In this document: positions 46,130-59,535 of the stretch, piece after piece
Numbering within the stretch: position 1 is the first letter of the stretch
Layout of the letters: every line of letters starts with the position of its first letter
Source of the DNA: Calendula officinalis
Taxonomy: Eukaryota > Streptophyta > Magnoliopsida > Asterales > Asteraceae
DNA: 64,000 nucleotides
Direction: 5' to 3'
Assembly (NCBI GenBank): GCA_963853835.1
Contig: OY970824.1
Location: 78,254,372-78,318,371, forward strand
Notes under the pieces: generated by a model
What the model was told of the DNA's origin: nothing
The model's input: the letters and a program-made list of their open reading frames with translations, nothing else
Databases searched by the model: none
Program-made: the position numbers and the translations under genes

Positions 46130-49100
46130 ATCAACTGGTTCATGTAAAGAGGTCAATTTGGGCCAATTTGTTTGATAACAGGGTCAAACGGGTAGATTAG
46201 AAAGAAGTAGCTAAAATGAAATTGGTCAAATGGGTTGAATGGGTTAGAAGTTGTCTAATGCATAGGAGATAAAGCTACATGAGTTTCGGGATCAACTATT
46301 TTACCCTCAACATTACAAGTTAAATGACCAACAGATCCAGCACGATCGAACACATGTGGATTGTTCGTTCTTGTAACCCCTCCCTATAAGTCTCAGTCAT
46401 ACCATATCGCTTTAAAATAAAATAAAATAAAAAAACAAATAAAATTATCCAAAATTCACAAATCTGACTGAGTCCGCAATATTTGACATTATGTTGATAC
46501 TATAATTATGTATTGTAGATGTAGGTGATGATATATCTTCTACTACAACATAATCGTTGCATGTTGTGTCCATATAATCGTATAAGAATTAGCTATAGTG
46601 AGTGTAATTCCAAAATATGGTGCAACCCTCCAAAGGACATTGTATGTTGAACTTCTTTCATCATGTCGCTCAATTTTTGTTATACATGTGGGTTGTGCTA
46701 AGCACGGCTGAAAACCTATCTAGTTTAGTTATATACCTAATAAATTCAGTTTTTTTGTCGCGTGACTTAAACATTTTCTCTCTTTTCATATTTACTTTAT
46801 GTTGTTGTCATGTGTCTCAATCTCCTTATAAAACATATTGTTAAATCTATCCAATATTTATCCTTTTATAAATAGAAACATTATGCTTAAGAAATAATAT
46901 TTTGTTACAATATCATTATAACTTTTAGAATACAATCATATTGGAGGTTTTATGTATTGACCCGTTTGTTAGCCTCAATAAATGAGTACACTGTGTGCTA
47001 ACAAAGCATGATAATTGAGTGGGGCTAATTATTACACACACTAGAATTCGTAAATTGGTGCAAATTGGCAACATTTTTGGTCAACTATTGTAAAGCGAAA
47101 AAAGAGCATAGAAAGCGGATTTATTTTCCATACACACTCTACTTGGGTCACCCTTTTTAGAGCCGGACCTTTTATGGCCATGTCTACTTTACTTGCAACA
47201 TTCATGCATAAACACATGGTACTTGTGAGTTTTCCAATATATTTGAATAATGTTACTCAATTTTAATGATGGTATGTTTCTAAACAAGTGGTGGTGTTTA
47301 TAATGACATATGATAAGGTAAGATTTCCGATAAGATGTATATTATTTATTAATTTGGAATCTATAAACCATATAAAATAAGTTAAATGTCATAGACAGTC
47401 CAACTTACAAGATCAAAACGGCGTCTAATGCTTAAGAATATCATGTAACAAATTTAACACGGTAATGTATACTCAATGGTAACAGAGAGAACCTTTGGAC
47501 TCAGGGAAGGTTGCTTAGGCCCACAAAATTTAGGGGTTCACTTTAAAAAAAATCAGCACATGTATACATATGTGTAAACTCATTTGAATTAAAGTAAGTT
47601 CAATGGAATATTGAAATAGGTGGACTACAGAATCCAGTCCGGACATTTAACTTGGGAATTGGGGCGATATTTTTAATTTTACAGAAAATTTTTACTTATT
47701 TGGAAAAAAAAGATTACTTCTAGAGAACTCATTTTTAAGATTTTTCCAGGGCCCAAAAACTGATTGGACCGGCTCTATTTGGACTGCACCATTGAGACTT
47801 GGGCACAATTTATAAATGTTGGTAACTATAAGTTTTGAACAATTTTCGGATATGCATCCAACTTTCAAACATGTTATTTATTGGTTTTGCTATTCGCCAA
47901 ACAATATGGAGGGCTAATAACTACTTGAATTAATTGTACTGCAGTTAACAATACGATGTGTTAAACTTCTAAAGAGTATTGACCATCAAACCCGATAGCA
48001 TATGGGTTGAGGACGACCAATTGACTAGTTGATTCGACCTACTTGTTGGATGATCTTTCTGTAAATAAAACATTTTAAAACATTAGAAGGTGCCTTGGAA
48101 CATGGAAAGCACACATTAAGTGTCAAAAGGTGAAGTTGGGCATCGCCTTGATGATTAGTAGTTGCTTTTTTATAACTACAATCAATGGACAACTCCAAAG
48201 TCATTCTTGTGTATATCACCTTTACAAATTGTTTGTAATATTATTTATTGTACTGCATTAGCATACTATAGAAATCATTTGATTATGATCTAGTGGTAAA
48301 AGCCCTCGAAAGATTTCTTAGAGTTCACGAATTCGATATCTCCATGTGTAAACATTTACCAGATGTCCATGTTCGAAATAGTTACGGCAACGGTTAGATC
48401 ACATACATCACAAGCAAAGATCGGTCACTCAGAGAAACACATCATAAAGGAAATACCTTTAAAAAAAATAGTATACTATAGAAATATATGAATTTTATCA
48501 AATATATACACAACTTCAGTGAAATAAAGGCACCCGAAGATATTAAATGTAGAACAACAGGACAATATTGGTTAAGGATATATGGAACAAAGGCAAACAA
48601 ACACACAACATATGTAAGATCCATAACTGATAACTGAAATAAACCCTTTGGAAAATCAGTCGGTATCAATATATATAGTGTCTTAACACATAAATCTATA
48701 AGGTTGCTTATAAAAGGATGTTTCAATATTTTTCACAAGAATTCTCTAGCTATATATTCTTTAAGGCAGCCCTTTAGCTATGAAACCCTTTTTATTTGTA
48801 CAAACTTTTTTGAGTTATTCTAATCATATTTAAATCAGAAATTGATAACTACATCATCAAAATTACTTTGCGTAGTATGCACACCACAACACATCGTGTG
48901 TTGTCGTAAATCACATGTTATCGATGACTTGATGCATAATGTGATTGCGAACCTCTCTAATTAATTATTTCCCGACAACACAAGACTAATAAGAAATTCA
49001 GAGACATAGCAAAGTTTGACCAGTTGGCCATACACATATGATCCCACGTAGCATTAGTAGATATCAAAATATATTTATCGTAAATCATGTGGTGTTGATG

Positions 49101-49440
49101 CATATTGTGATTATTATGTCATTTTGAGCATATACAGTTAACTCCTTTCTACAACACGAAACTAATTTATATGGAAAAAAAATAAAGCGAAAAATTAAAT
49201 GCTCTACCTTCATCTTGTTCATTTATATTAGTCTCGAGTAATATATAAAATATTTAGTTTTTTCTCTTTTATAAATTAAAAACTTTAAATAACCATCATT
49301 GCATCATAATCCTACATTTTGTATAACAAAATAAATACTAATAAATGTAAGTTAAAATAAATAAAATTTCCATCAATAAAACATTAAATGTAAAATCGAA
49401 AGAAGATAAATATAATGCTTTGCTAAAGACAACATTATGG
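46130..49440. other. Intergenic DNA, no gene seen
   Basis: AT-rich, with short ORFs only and no recognisable protein families. A possible degenerate SINE head is at 48285-48350 (CTAGTGGTAAAAGC then ACGAATTCGATATC, spaced like A and B boxes). GGGCCCAAAAACTGATTGGACCGG near 47750 looks like old repeat debris. Confidence 0.4.
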
Positions 49441-49444
49441 TGCA

Positions 49445-49675
49445 AATGATGTCTAACTCAATTGGATTGACGTATAAGTTTTACTCTCATATTAAACGTG
49501 GTGTTTGAAATTCGTTTTTTGTAAACACCTCTTTGTGGTGTTAAATATGTGAGGGATTTTTCCGTAGAAATCCCTATGAGGTTGGGGTTACCCAGTAAAA
49601 GAGCTCGAACCCAAGATGCTCGCTGGAATATTGCGAGTCGTTATTATCATTTTCCGTTTACAAAAAACACAACAT
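49445..49675 (+). mobile_element. Old copy of the SINE family seen at 60734
   Basis: The 3' half matches the younger copy. GTGAGGGATTTTTCCGTAGAAATCCCT is followed by AGCTCGAACCCAAGATGCT, then TTGCGAGTCG and CATTTTCCGTTTACAAAAAAC. The 5' half, with an ATTCG remnant of the B box near 49510, is heavily mutated. Confidence 0.7.
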
Positions 49676-50067
49676 TATAGTTAATCTAATCAATCTTTTG
49701 ACTTTAAATTTTGTGAAATTATACATATAACATGAGCTGAGAAACCGAAAAACATATATCCAAATCAAAATTTTAATTTAAGGCATTTAGACGAATATTA
49801 CCTGCTATTTTATGCACACAATATAGACAAACGAAGACATACCAAATTACTTTTTAATTATATAGTGTTTGTTATATTTAGTTTAATATGCATTTAACTA
49901 AGGGTGTTCATTTTCGAATATCTGAAATTTTGGAACGGTGGATTTCGCTATTTGAATCCGTATAAAAAATTTAATATTTCAAATACGAATATTGAATCAT
50001 CCAAAATATCCAAATCAGAAGGTGTACAATTTAATGTCATATTTAGCTATTATGGTGAAGTGTAATA
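49676..50067. other. Intergenic DNA
   Basis: A segment starting GGGTGTTCATTTTCGAATATC (49903) with repeated AATATCCAAAT-type words looks like one end of a decayed hAT element. Related words recur at 58640-58760, beyond element C. Confidence 0.35.
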
Positions 50068-50378
50068 CTTCCTCCGATTCAAAATAAGTGACACACTTTG
50101 GATTTCACGGTTTTTGAGGTAAAAGATTATAATGATGATTAAATTAGATTAATTTGATTGTTAGTGGGGAATGAGTCCCACACCTTTTGTAAAGTGAGGT
50201 TAATGATGTTTAAAAATAAAAAGTAAGGGTAAATGACTAATTTCACTTTGTTAAAGTAGATAGTTAGTAGATGTGAGTTCCATTATCTTTTGCCAAATAA
50301 GGTAATGTTTCAAAGTGTGTCACTTATTTTGAATAACCAAAAAAGAAAAGTGTGTCACTTATTTTGAATAAAAGGATG
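50068..50378. mobile_element. Stowaway-like MITE (311 bp)
   Basis: Inverted termini CTTCCTCCGATTCAAAATAA and the complement of CATCCTTTTATTCAAAATAA, flanked by TA (50066-50067, 50379-50380). The last 30 bp of the right arm are duplicated (GTGTGTCACTTATTTTGAATAA twice). Confidence 0.85.
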
Positions 50379-50448
50379 TATAATATGTTTTGAATCCCTT
50401 GATAATATAGAATAAAAAACATTCATGGTTGAAAACCAAAGTACGCCA

Positions 50449-52700
50449 TGTAACGACCGTAAATTTCGATTCATAATTTAAATGGAAATGTTATAAATTT
50501 AATGTGGAAAATGTTTAGATGGAAGCCTTGGAGGTGCTAAACTGGGTAATGATCGGTTTTGACTTGTGTTATCGGAAACGGATCAAGGGTTGGATTGTAT
50601 TAAGTGGGAAAAACGAAGTAGGGCTGAAGCAGAGAGATCGCGACGCGATCTAGGGGTTCGCGACGCGAACCGTGCTCGAAGGAAACAGCGACCCGAAATA
50701 GCGACATGTTGGAACGCGATTTTGAGATAGCGACTGAGATAGCAACGCGATCCGTCGACGCGAAAAGTCGCGGGATGGGAGTTCGCGGCGCGAACTGTGT
50801 CTGGGCAGTTTAAAAGTCGGATTTTTAGGGTTTTGCTCATTTCTCTCCACCACAAAGTGTGCAGCCGATTTCTAGAGAGAGAGTGGGCAGTTTTGGTGTC
50901 TTGGAGCTTAGATCTTCACCATCTTGAAGGATTTAAAGATCAAAGGTAAGGATTCTTGATTATCTTGGTTATCTAGCTAGTTGGTTAGCATTATTTAGGG
51001 GAAAATGGTGTTTTGGATTTTATACCATGAATCTTTGGGGAAGATGACCATGGTGAGTGTAAAACACTCATAGTTAGCTTAAGAACAATGTGTTCTTGCT
51101 AGATCTGTGGTTTCTTGGTGTAAATCTTGAACTAGGGTTTGAGATTTTCCACCAAGATTGGATAAACTTGGTGATTGGGAATGTTATCATGGGTTATTGA
51201 TGTTTGGTTATGGATAATAACTGGATTATGTGTATAAATGGTGATTAGGTCTTAAAGACCTAGTGATTGGAGATATGTCACAATTGGAAAGGCAAGGATT
51301 CGTGTTGATGAACACGATTTGGATTTAGCTGTGGCTAAGGTGAGTACATGAGACTTTTACCGAGTACATAACAAGTGATTTGAAAACCATGATGATTTAT
51401 GAGTCTCTATTAATAAATATTTTTAATAAAGATATGATTGAAAAGATAAGAAAATGTGAATACTAGACTATTTAAGTATGTTTAAAATGATTGATGATCT
51501 TGTAAGTGAGTGTGCTTAGATAAATTGAATAATGAGTTTTTGAATAAGAAGTACTTATAATGATAATGGCTAGAAGAGTATGATATTGGGCTTTTATTAG
51601 TAAAATTAAATGATTAAGCAAATGACAAAGATTTTTAAAGTGATAACATTTATTAGTAAAGTATATTAGTAAAAGTAGTGATTTCACGTTAAGAGAACAA
51701 GTATGATTCGACTAGTATTATGTATGTGTCCTAGTCAATGCAAAGATAATATATTTATGAATATGGATAATAAGAAGTGAATTTTATTAGTGGATTTAAG
51801 GATAAAGTGTATGACAGTAATGATGAGAAAAGATAAATGAAATATGATTATGTTAAAAGAGAATAATATGATAATTAGAATAGATGTATTCTAATATTGT
51901 GTTTGAGTATGGATGATTGGGGCATAGGCCCGTATTTGTTGTATTCAATATGTGTAAAAGGTGTCCGGACAATGATAACCCATTTATGGGGGAGTGAGAT
52001 TGCTACTTGGGGTGGTACCTCCCTACGCAAGAGTAGTATATCTATGTGAACGATAACCCAACAATAGGGGGACTATGATAAACCGATAAAAAAGGGGATT
52101 ACGATAACCCGCGAGGCGGAGGAGTTGGAGATCTAGGTAAGTTTGGGAGAACCCCAATTACCATGTGATCTTGTGATAATAACCCACATCGGGGGAGTTT
52201 GCTTCGGGATGACCCGTTGCGTATGTGACAAAAGGAGTAAGCTTATGGATAGCTTACATGTATGTGATTATGTGATGGGTAAGCTTACGGTTAGCTTACT
52301 AGTAAACATGAATAAACGATAGGAATATAAGTTCATGATTAATAAGAGAATAAAGAAAAGAAATGAACATGATTTTTGTTATATTTGAGAATGGGTCGAA
52401 AACCCATGTATCTCACGAGACTATTTTTGTCTCACGTACTACTTTGTTTTTGGCTATGTACTCAGGTTCTGGATTGAAGGATTAGAAGGTCCCGTTAGAA
52501 TTGTCCTTGTGTTGATCAGCTCGGGAGCTCGTATGTAGATTTCGTTATCCTATGGTTATGATATTGTTTTGTAACACCAGTTTTAAACTCTGATAAACTT
52601 TTAATGGTTTTTGTTAAACCATATTTCGGGATGTTGGACTTTATAATATTTTTATTTAAAAATATGTTTTAAATGATGTTTTAAAAATTGAGGTGTTACA
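50449..52700 (+). repeat. 5' LTR of element C (2252 bp)
   Basis: Contains CG-rich near-palindromes: GATCGCGACGCGATC (50636-50650), GTTCGCGACGCGAAC (50656-50670) and AGTTCGCGGCGCGAACT (50780-50796). Further on are repeated GATAACCC...GGGGGAG segments (51970-52210). The ORFs on either strand here are accidental. Confidence 0.92.
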
Positions 52701-52703
52701 ACT

Positions 52704-52714
52704 TGGTATCAGAG
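52704..52714 (+). other. Primer binding site for tRNA-iMet (element C)
   Basis: TGGTATCAGAG followed by C, three bases after the LTR end, matching initiator tRNA-Met. Confidence 0.9.
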
Positions 52715-53034
52715 CTATAGTTTAAGTGAATTAGGTAGGTTTGACCTTTCTAGTCTTAAGCTTTGCTATGTAGGACCATATGTTTCATTTGACTGTTAAG
52801 CTATGCTATGTGAATTAGGTAGGTTTGAAATGTCATGATCTGTTATAAATGTGTTTTATTTGACTGTTAAGTCATCGTTTGAATTGTGATTGTGAGACTA
52901 TTGGTATACCAAAAAGGGTGAACTCGAGGAGAGGACAAGCTCCTCTAAGACAAGAAAAGGAATCATAATTGAGTTTCGTCATGTTGGGTGATGATGGGAG
53001 TGATTTCAAATCGGAAGAAAGGGGACGATGATCG

Positions 53035-53480
53035 TTCAAAACATTGATGGCGTGTAAGCTGGATGTGTATTTGGGAAGTACCGAACTGGAGGTCGTGATT
53101 CGGTGGATTCGTGAAACTGAGCAAGTGCTAAAAAGTAGCAAGTGTTAGTAGGGAGATGTGGTGACTTCTACGGCTCGTCTTCTGATGGGTGATGCGTTGT
53201 CGCGGTGGAATGCGATGTTCGAAGCATTGAAAAAGAGGGTATGATACAAGATGTCGGGGAAGGAGTTCACGAGTAGACCAACGGGGAAGTTTTGTTTCGA
53301 AGGAGTACTTGAAAGAGTTGCTAATAGAGTCTCTTGTTAGGAATGTGGAGGAAGTGATTCATCAAAGGATCCAAGAATCATCAGCAAGTGGAGAAAAGAG
53401 TAAGCTCGATGGTGGTTGGAGTCAACAAAGAAAGAAAATTCATTTACAGTTCGTCGATTCATGTTGATGTGGAAAGTGCA
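53035..53480 (+). pseudogene. Decayed Ty3-type gag in element C
   Basis: Near 53044-53145 the translation LMACKLDVYLGSTELEVV then RWIRETEQVLKSSKC matches the start of the retrotransposon gag domain (GS...VRWI...E.VF..S.C). At 53157-53220 TARLLMGDALSRWN matches the following gag helix, where WWN is usual. Stops and frameshifts follow. No zinc knuckle or protease remains, so it makes no working capsid. Confidence 0.65.
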
Positions 53481-55924
53481 AAGTGTGGTAAGTGTTCCTC
53501 AATTATATAGTTTAATGTTATGTGGTTTGGGGTTTATTCGTTCAGTGGTCATTCGGTTTGGTGCTTAAGTGAAGCGCCCTATAGAAATTTGGAAGGATCG
53601 TTGATATGGATCTGTATTTGGGGGATAATCTCCCCAGTTCGTTATGTAAATTGGAATGTTATATTTTATCGAGTTGGTGTGCAACGACACAAGTAGTAAG
53701 GATAGAAAGTATTATGCTACCATGGAATATCAAAAGGTGAATCACCGGAAAGGTGAATGTGTTCAAGGAAAGGGTGGAAGTACAAGGAAGTACTAAGAGT
53801 TAGCGAGAATTGTATTTTTGGATGGGGAGCCATAGAAGGGAAGAGTTCCAAAGTAAAATTATAGCATTCTGTGAGAATAAGGATAAGTGATGTGGCATTA
53901 TGATATGATATCGGTAAAGAAAAGAATGATGTAAAATATAGTGAAGTTTCAAAACCGTAAATGGAAAATATGTGGAAAAGAATAAGTATTGGGAATGACA
54001 AACTTAGATATTGGATATGGTTGAGTAAAAGTTGGAAATCGGTCATAGCAAAAGTTTGTGTCATGGATGATGGATTCGATGCTAAGGGTAAAAGGATAAT
54101 TAATGGTAAAATGTCCTAGAAATGGTATGCTAAGTCAAGGGTAACAATTAATTATTAGAAAAAGGACATAGAAAAAGTGTGATAGCTTATGCTTGGATTA
54201 TGGATCAGAGTCAATTGGTTGACTTGAGTTGACCGGGTGATTCGGTAAAAATGTGGATAACTGAATGTAATGGTGGTTACCTAAGTGGTGAAAGAAAGAT
54301 CGAAAATTTTGATAATGGGATAATGAATCGACTAAAGACGATTGATAAATTAGTAGATTTGGTGGAAAGCATTAGAAATGATTACGTGTATACCGTGTGG
54401 TATTGTGTATGAGTGGGAATAGTGGCCTTTGTAAGGCATGTGATTTTAAAAAGGTAGTACTATGTAAAATGTGGAAAAGTGTAAATCCGAATAAAGGATG
54501 TGATTAGTTATGAAAGAAAATGATCAAATGATGCTAAGTGAATGATGCGTACATGAACTGTATGCAAGATAGAATGGTATTGTATGGATCTCGTTGGATC
54601 GGAGGCTTTCCGGTTAACAAGATTGGATGAATCACTTTGGATTGGAGGCTTTCTGATCATTGTGACAGTTTGGATCGTGATGGATTGGAGGCTTTCCGAT
54701 CATCTCGATGAGATAGTTAAAGTATGTTTTGATGTATCAGGATTATGATGTTTATATCTGGTGTATGTAGAACCGCATAGTTAAGTTATTGCTATAATTA
54801 TATGATAAGTGAGAAATTGGGTTGAAAACACGGGTTGTGTTCAAAGTATAGTTGCGTGTAGGTGGTACCTACAAGTTTATAGATTAGGAAAATGGATGCT
54901 TCTAGGAAGCAAGAATTTGTTAGTAGCAGTTGGGTGGCGAAGATTGGGTGGTAAGTGGTTAGGCCATAATTGGTTGTGATTGGGGCTTAAAAGCCGTTAG
55001 TCGGGAATTACAAGTATGGTATAATGACGTTTGAAGAAAATTATAAATGGTACAAGTATTTGAATGAAAGTTAATAAGTAATAGGGATTGGTATTACTTT
55101 AAATGGAAATTGTTAATCGGTGATGGAAACTGAAATCGAGGAAAAAGGAAACGATTGAGAAAGGAAATGTAAATTTTGGAATCGGGAATGAAGGGATTGG
55201 AAAGTGATGTCTCTCTAGTAAAGAGTATGTGAATTTTGCAAGTAAGTTTGACTTTGTTCATAAGTCAAGGTTGGTCAACTGATGGATTGTTGACCTTGGT
55301 CAAATTGGGTTTTGACTTTCGCTTAGTATGGCTAGGCAATTATAAGATCATAATGTAGCATCTATATGTGTATGATAATGGTTAATTGATGAATAGAAAT
55401 AATTATAGTCGGAGGGTGCGACTTTGATCGTTAGGTATTTCGAGTTGAGTTTGGGAATCGAGTACGATTGTTGATGAACCATGAATGAAGGGTCGATTGT
55501 AAAGGAAATGACGTGTAATGGAACCTTTAGTGAGTGAGGAAGTTGTCAATGTATGGTTGACTTTTTGCGTAAGTCAATTTTGGTCAAGATTTGTGATTTG
55601 TTGACTTTAGTCAAAGCTGGACTTTGACATTCATTGGAATGAGTAGACAACAATAAAAATTTAATTTGTCGTTTTTGGGACGCAAAAAGGATTTAGTTAG
55701 GTGATTGAATGTGTTATAGTCGAGTTGTGGAACATTGACTCATTTGGGGTATTAAAGACTTAAGGTGGGCTTTCGACCCGTTTGGGCATAACGGTGTTAC
55801 GTGCCTTTAAATGTATAAATGTTATTGGATCACGATTGGAAAAGGTCGATGGTAATAGATACGAGAGGATGGAAGCAAAATGGGGATTGGAAATCCTTGA
55901 GTTGATTCCGATGACGGAATCCCT
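53481..55924 (+). other. Element C internal region, non-coding
   Basis: No pol domain was found. Three copies of a TTGGATYGGAGGCTTTCYGRT unit occur at 54590-54700. Two diverged copies of a roughly 110-bp block rich in TTGACTTTRGTCAA lie at about 55240-55350 and 55550-55655. Confidence 0.65.
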
Positions 55925-55940
55925 TTAAGGGGTGAATAGT

Positions 55941-58201
55941 TGTAACGACCGTAAATTTCGATTCATAATTTAAATGGAAATGTTATAAATTTAATGTGGA
56001 AAATGTTTAGATGGAAGCCTTGGAGGTGCTAAACTGGGTAATGATCGGTTTTGACTTGTGTTATCGGAAACGGATCAAGGGTTGGATTGTATTAAGTGGG
56101 AAAAACGAAGTAGGGCTGAAGCAGAGAGATCGCGACGCGATCTAGGGGTTCGCGACGCGAACCGTGCTCGAAGGAAACAGCGACCCGAAATAGCGACATG
56201 CTGGAACGCGATTTTGAGATAGCGACTGAGATATGTCGACGCGAAAAGTCGCGGGATGGGAGTTCGCGGCGCGAACTTGGAGTTCGCGGCGCGAACTGTG
56301 TCTGGGCAGTTTAAAAGTCGGATTTTTAGGGTTTTGCTCATTTCTCTCCACCACAAAGTGTGCAGCCGATTTCTAGAGAGAGAGTGGGCGGTTTTGGTGT
56401 CTTGGAGCTTAGATCTTCACCATCTTGAAGGATTTAAAGATCAAAGGTAAGGATTCTTGATTATCTTGGTTATCTAGCTAGTTGGTTAACATTATTTGGG
56501 GGAAAATGGTGTTTTGGATTTTATACCATGAATCTTTGGGGAAGATGACCATGGTGAGTGTAAAACACTCATAGTTAGCTTAAGAACAATGTGTTCTTGC
56601 TAGATCTGTGGTTTCTTGGTGTAAATCTTGAACTAGGGTTTGAGATTTTCCACCAAGATTGGATAAACTTGGTGATTGGGAATGTTATCATGGGTTATTG
56701 ATGTTTGGTTATGGATAATAACTGGATTATGTGTATAAATGGTGATTAGGTCTTAAAGACCTAGTGATTGGAGATATGTCACAATTGGAAAGGCAAGGAT
56801 TCGTGTTAATGAACACGATTTGGATTTAGCTGTGGCTAAGGTGAGTACATGAGACTTTTACCGAGTACATAGCAAGTGATTTGAAAACCATGATGATTTA
56901 TGTGTCTCTATTAATAAATGTTTTTAATAAAGATATGATTGAAAATATAAGAAAATGTGAATACTAGACTATTTAAGTATGTTTAAAATGATTGATGATC
57001 TTGTAAGTGAGTGTGCTTAGATAAATTGAATAATGAGTTTTTGAATAAGAAGTACTTATAATGATAATGGCTAGAATAGTATGATATTGGGCTTTTATTA
57101 GTAAAATTAAATGATTAAGCAAATGACAAAGATTTTTAAAGTGATAACATTTATTAGTAAAGTATACTAGTAAAAGTAGTGATTTCACATTAAGAGAACA
57201 AGTATGATTCGATTAGTATTATGTATGTGTCCTAGTCAATGTAAAGATAATATATTTATGAATATGGATAATAAGAAGTGAATTTTATTAGTGGATTTAA
57301 GGATAAAGTGTATGACAGTAATGATGAGAAAAGATAAATGAAATATGATTATGTTAAAAGAGAATAATATGATAATTAGAATAGATGTATTCTAATATTG
57401 TGTTTGAGTATGGATGATTGGGGCATAGGCCCGTATTTGTTGTATTCAATATGTGTAAAAGGTGTCCGGACAATGATAACCCATTTATGGGGGAGTGAGA
57501 TTGCTACTTGGGGTGGTACCTCCCTGCGTAAGAGTAGTATATCTATGTGAACGATAACCCGACAATAGGGGGACTATGATAACCCGATAAAAAGGGGGAT
57601 TACGATAACCCGCGAGGCGGGGGAGTTGGAGATCTAGGTAAGTTTGGGAGAACCCCAATTACCATGTGATCTTGTGATGATAACCCACATCGGGGGAGTT
57701 TGCTTCGGGATGACCCGTTGCGTATATGACAAAAGGAGTAAGCTTATGGATAGCTTACATGTATGTGATTATGTGATGGGTAAGCTTACGGTTAGCTTAC
57801 TAGTAAACATGAATAAACGATAGGAATATAAGTTGATTATTAATAAGAGAATAAAGAAAAGAAATGAACATGATTTTTGTTATATTTGAGAATGGGTCGA
57901 AAACCCATGTATCTCACGAGACTATTTTTGTCTCACGTACAACTTTGTTTTTGGCTATGTACTCAGGTTCTGGATTGAAGGATTAGAAGGTCCTGTTAGA
58001 AGTGGCCTTGTGTTGATCAGCTCGGGAGCTCGTAAGTAGATCCCGTTATCCTACGGTTATGATATTGTTTTGTAACACCGGTTTTAAACCATGATAAACT
58101 TTTAATGGTTTTTGTTAAACCATATTTCGGGATGTTGGACTTTATAATATTTTTATTTAAAAATATGTTTTAAATGATGTTTTAAAAATTGAGGTGTTAC
58201 A
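55941..58201 (+). repeat. 3' LTR of element C (2261 bp)
   Basis: Same as the 5' LTR except for scattered substitutions and a rearranged CG palindrome region. AGTTCGCGGCGCGAACT is present twice here (56261-56277 and 56281-56297) instead of once, and part of the ATAGCAACGCGATCC segment is lost. Confidence 0.92.
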
Positions 58202-58206
58202 CGCCA

Positions 58207-59146
58207 TAATTTTTATTATACGACTGCAACCTTTGTTTTCATGGAAAATGATAATGAAAGCCCATAAGACTATCTAATATCTATAAGAAGTTAAAATTAA
58301 TGTAAAAACCGCCATCTGAATTTATAGGTTATATAGTTAATTATAAAACTTTGATATTACCTGATATGTCGTATAAACTAAAAGTTGTTATCTTTAAATG
58401 TAAACTTACCCCATTATAACATATTATTATAATCAAATTCACTATTGTAAGTTGTAACAACAATAATTTAATGTATACTAAATAAATGAAGATTCTTCTT
58501 CAAAAGTTACTCAAATAAAAATTCCTTCTAAGATTCACTATCAAATTTTCATATCACGTATTGATGTTTATACTAATTTCACATGTAATCGACCACTAAA
58601 GCAAGAAAAGATAGACTACGAATGCAGACATGAAGTCACTCATATTCCGTGTATCTGAATATTTGAAATTTTGAAAAAATACTACCCAAATTTAAAAATT
58701 CGGATATCCGAAATGTAGAATATTCGTATTTTGAATCTGGTACGAATATTTTTTAATATCGCACATAAACATTGGTATAATAACATTTACCAAGGGTAAA
58801 TCACTATTCATAATAATTGATGAATAGCGTTTTGTTATTATTATTTTTTTTAATTTAAGTTGGTTTTTGACTGTTTTTTAAATTGAAGTTGTCGTCTTTC
58901 TCTTTGAATATTTCACTTGGCTCTATCATTATTCAAATTTTTATGGTGTTAAAATGGTGTTTTTTATATAACAATAATAATTTTTAATGATGTTTTATTT
59001 GATTTATTTTATTATTTAAAATTATTTTATATAATTGTAGTGTATAGATTAAATAAATTTGTAATTAATCTATCACGTTTGCACGTCTTTTGAAAGCTAA
59101 TTAGAATAATAATTATTTAAGTTATTTAAATGAAACTAATAATATA
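58207..59146. other. Intergenic DNA
   Basis: AT-rich, no gene. GGAAAATGATAATGAAAGCCC at 58240-58260 is one end of the small MITE family found complete at 60127-60269. Words like AAATTCGGATATCCGAAAT at 58690-58715 resemble those at 49900-50000. Confidence 0.45.
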
Positions 59147-59157
59147 TTATTTTATAA

Positions 59158-59535
59158 GGTAAATGTTCAAGGTAGTCTAAGTATTTTAACTAGTCCCAAG
59201 GGATAATTAATAGCTATTGGATCAAGAAAAAATCAAAGGTCAAGATCAAGATTCAAACCATACAAACACATGTGCTTCGGTACATCAATACCCCACCCAC
59301 CTCCGGCGGCTGGTGGCGGCGGCCGGCGGCGATGGGCGGCCGATGGCGGCCGGCTGCGGCGGCCGGAGATGGCCGCTAGCGGTGGTGACCGGCGGTGGTG
59401 GTCGTGACTGGAAGCACATGTGTTTGAAACACGTGTGTTTGAAACACTGTGATTTGATCTTGACCATTTTGATCCAATGACTAGGATTTGTCCCTTGGAA
59501 CTATGCAAAATCCTTGGACTTCCTTAAATACAACT
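59158..59535. mobile_element. Inverted-repeat element with a GC-rich core (378 bp)
   Basis: Direct repeats TTATTTTATAA flank it (59147-59157 and 59536-59546). The arms form a long imperfect inverted repeat: TCCCAAGGGA, TATTGGATCAAG, GGTCAAGATCAA and AACACATGTGCTTC on the left recur as complements at 59413-59500. The centre (59290-59410) is almost pure GC with GGCGGC/GGCCGG repeats. The AT-rich duplication is weak evidence, but the paired arms are clear. Class may be MULE-related. Confidence 0.65.

Larger units (their letters stand above)
50449..58201 (+). mobile_element. LTR element C: non-autonomous Ty3-like retrotransposon (7.75 kb)
   Basis: LTRs 50449-52700 and 55941-58201 begin TGTAACGACCGTAAATTTCG and end GAGGTGTTACA. 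CGCCA is duplicated at 50444-50448 and 58202-58206. The tRNA-iMet primer site is at 52704-52714 and the polypurine tract TTAAGGGGTGAATAGT at 55925-55940. The internal 3.24 kb keeps only a decayed gag and no pol. The LTRs differ by roughly 25 substitutions plus indels, so this insertion is older than A or B. Confidence 0.93.

Noticed and set aside
59217..59508. Gly/Arg/Pro-rich ORFs on both strands
   Set aside because: They arise from the GGC-repeat core of an inverted-repeat element, without a domain or consistent frame.
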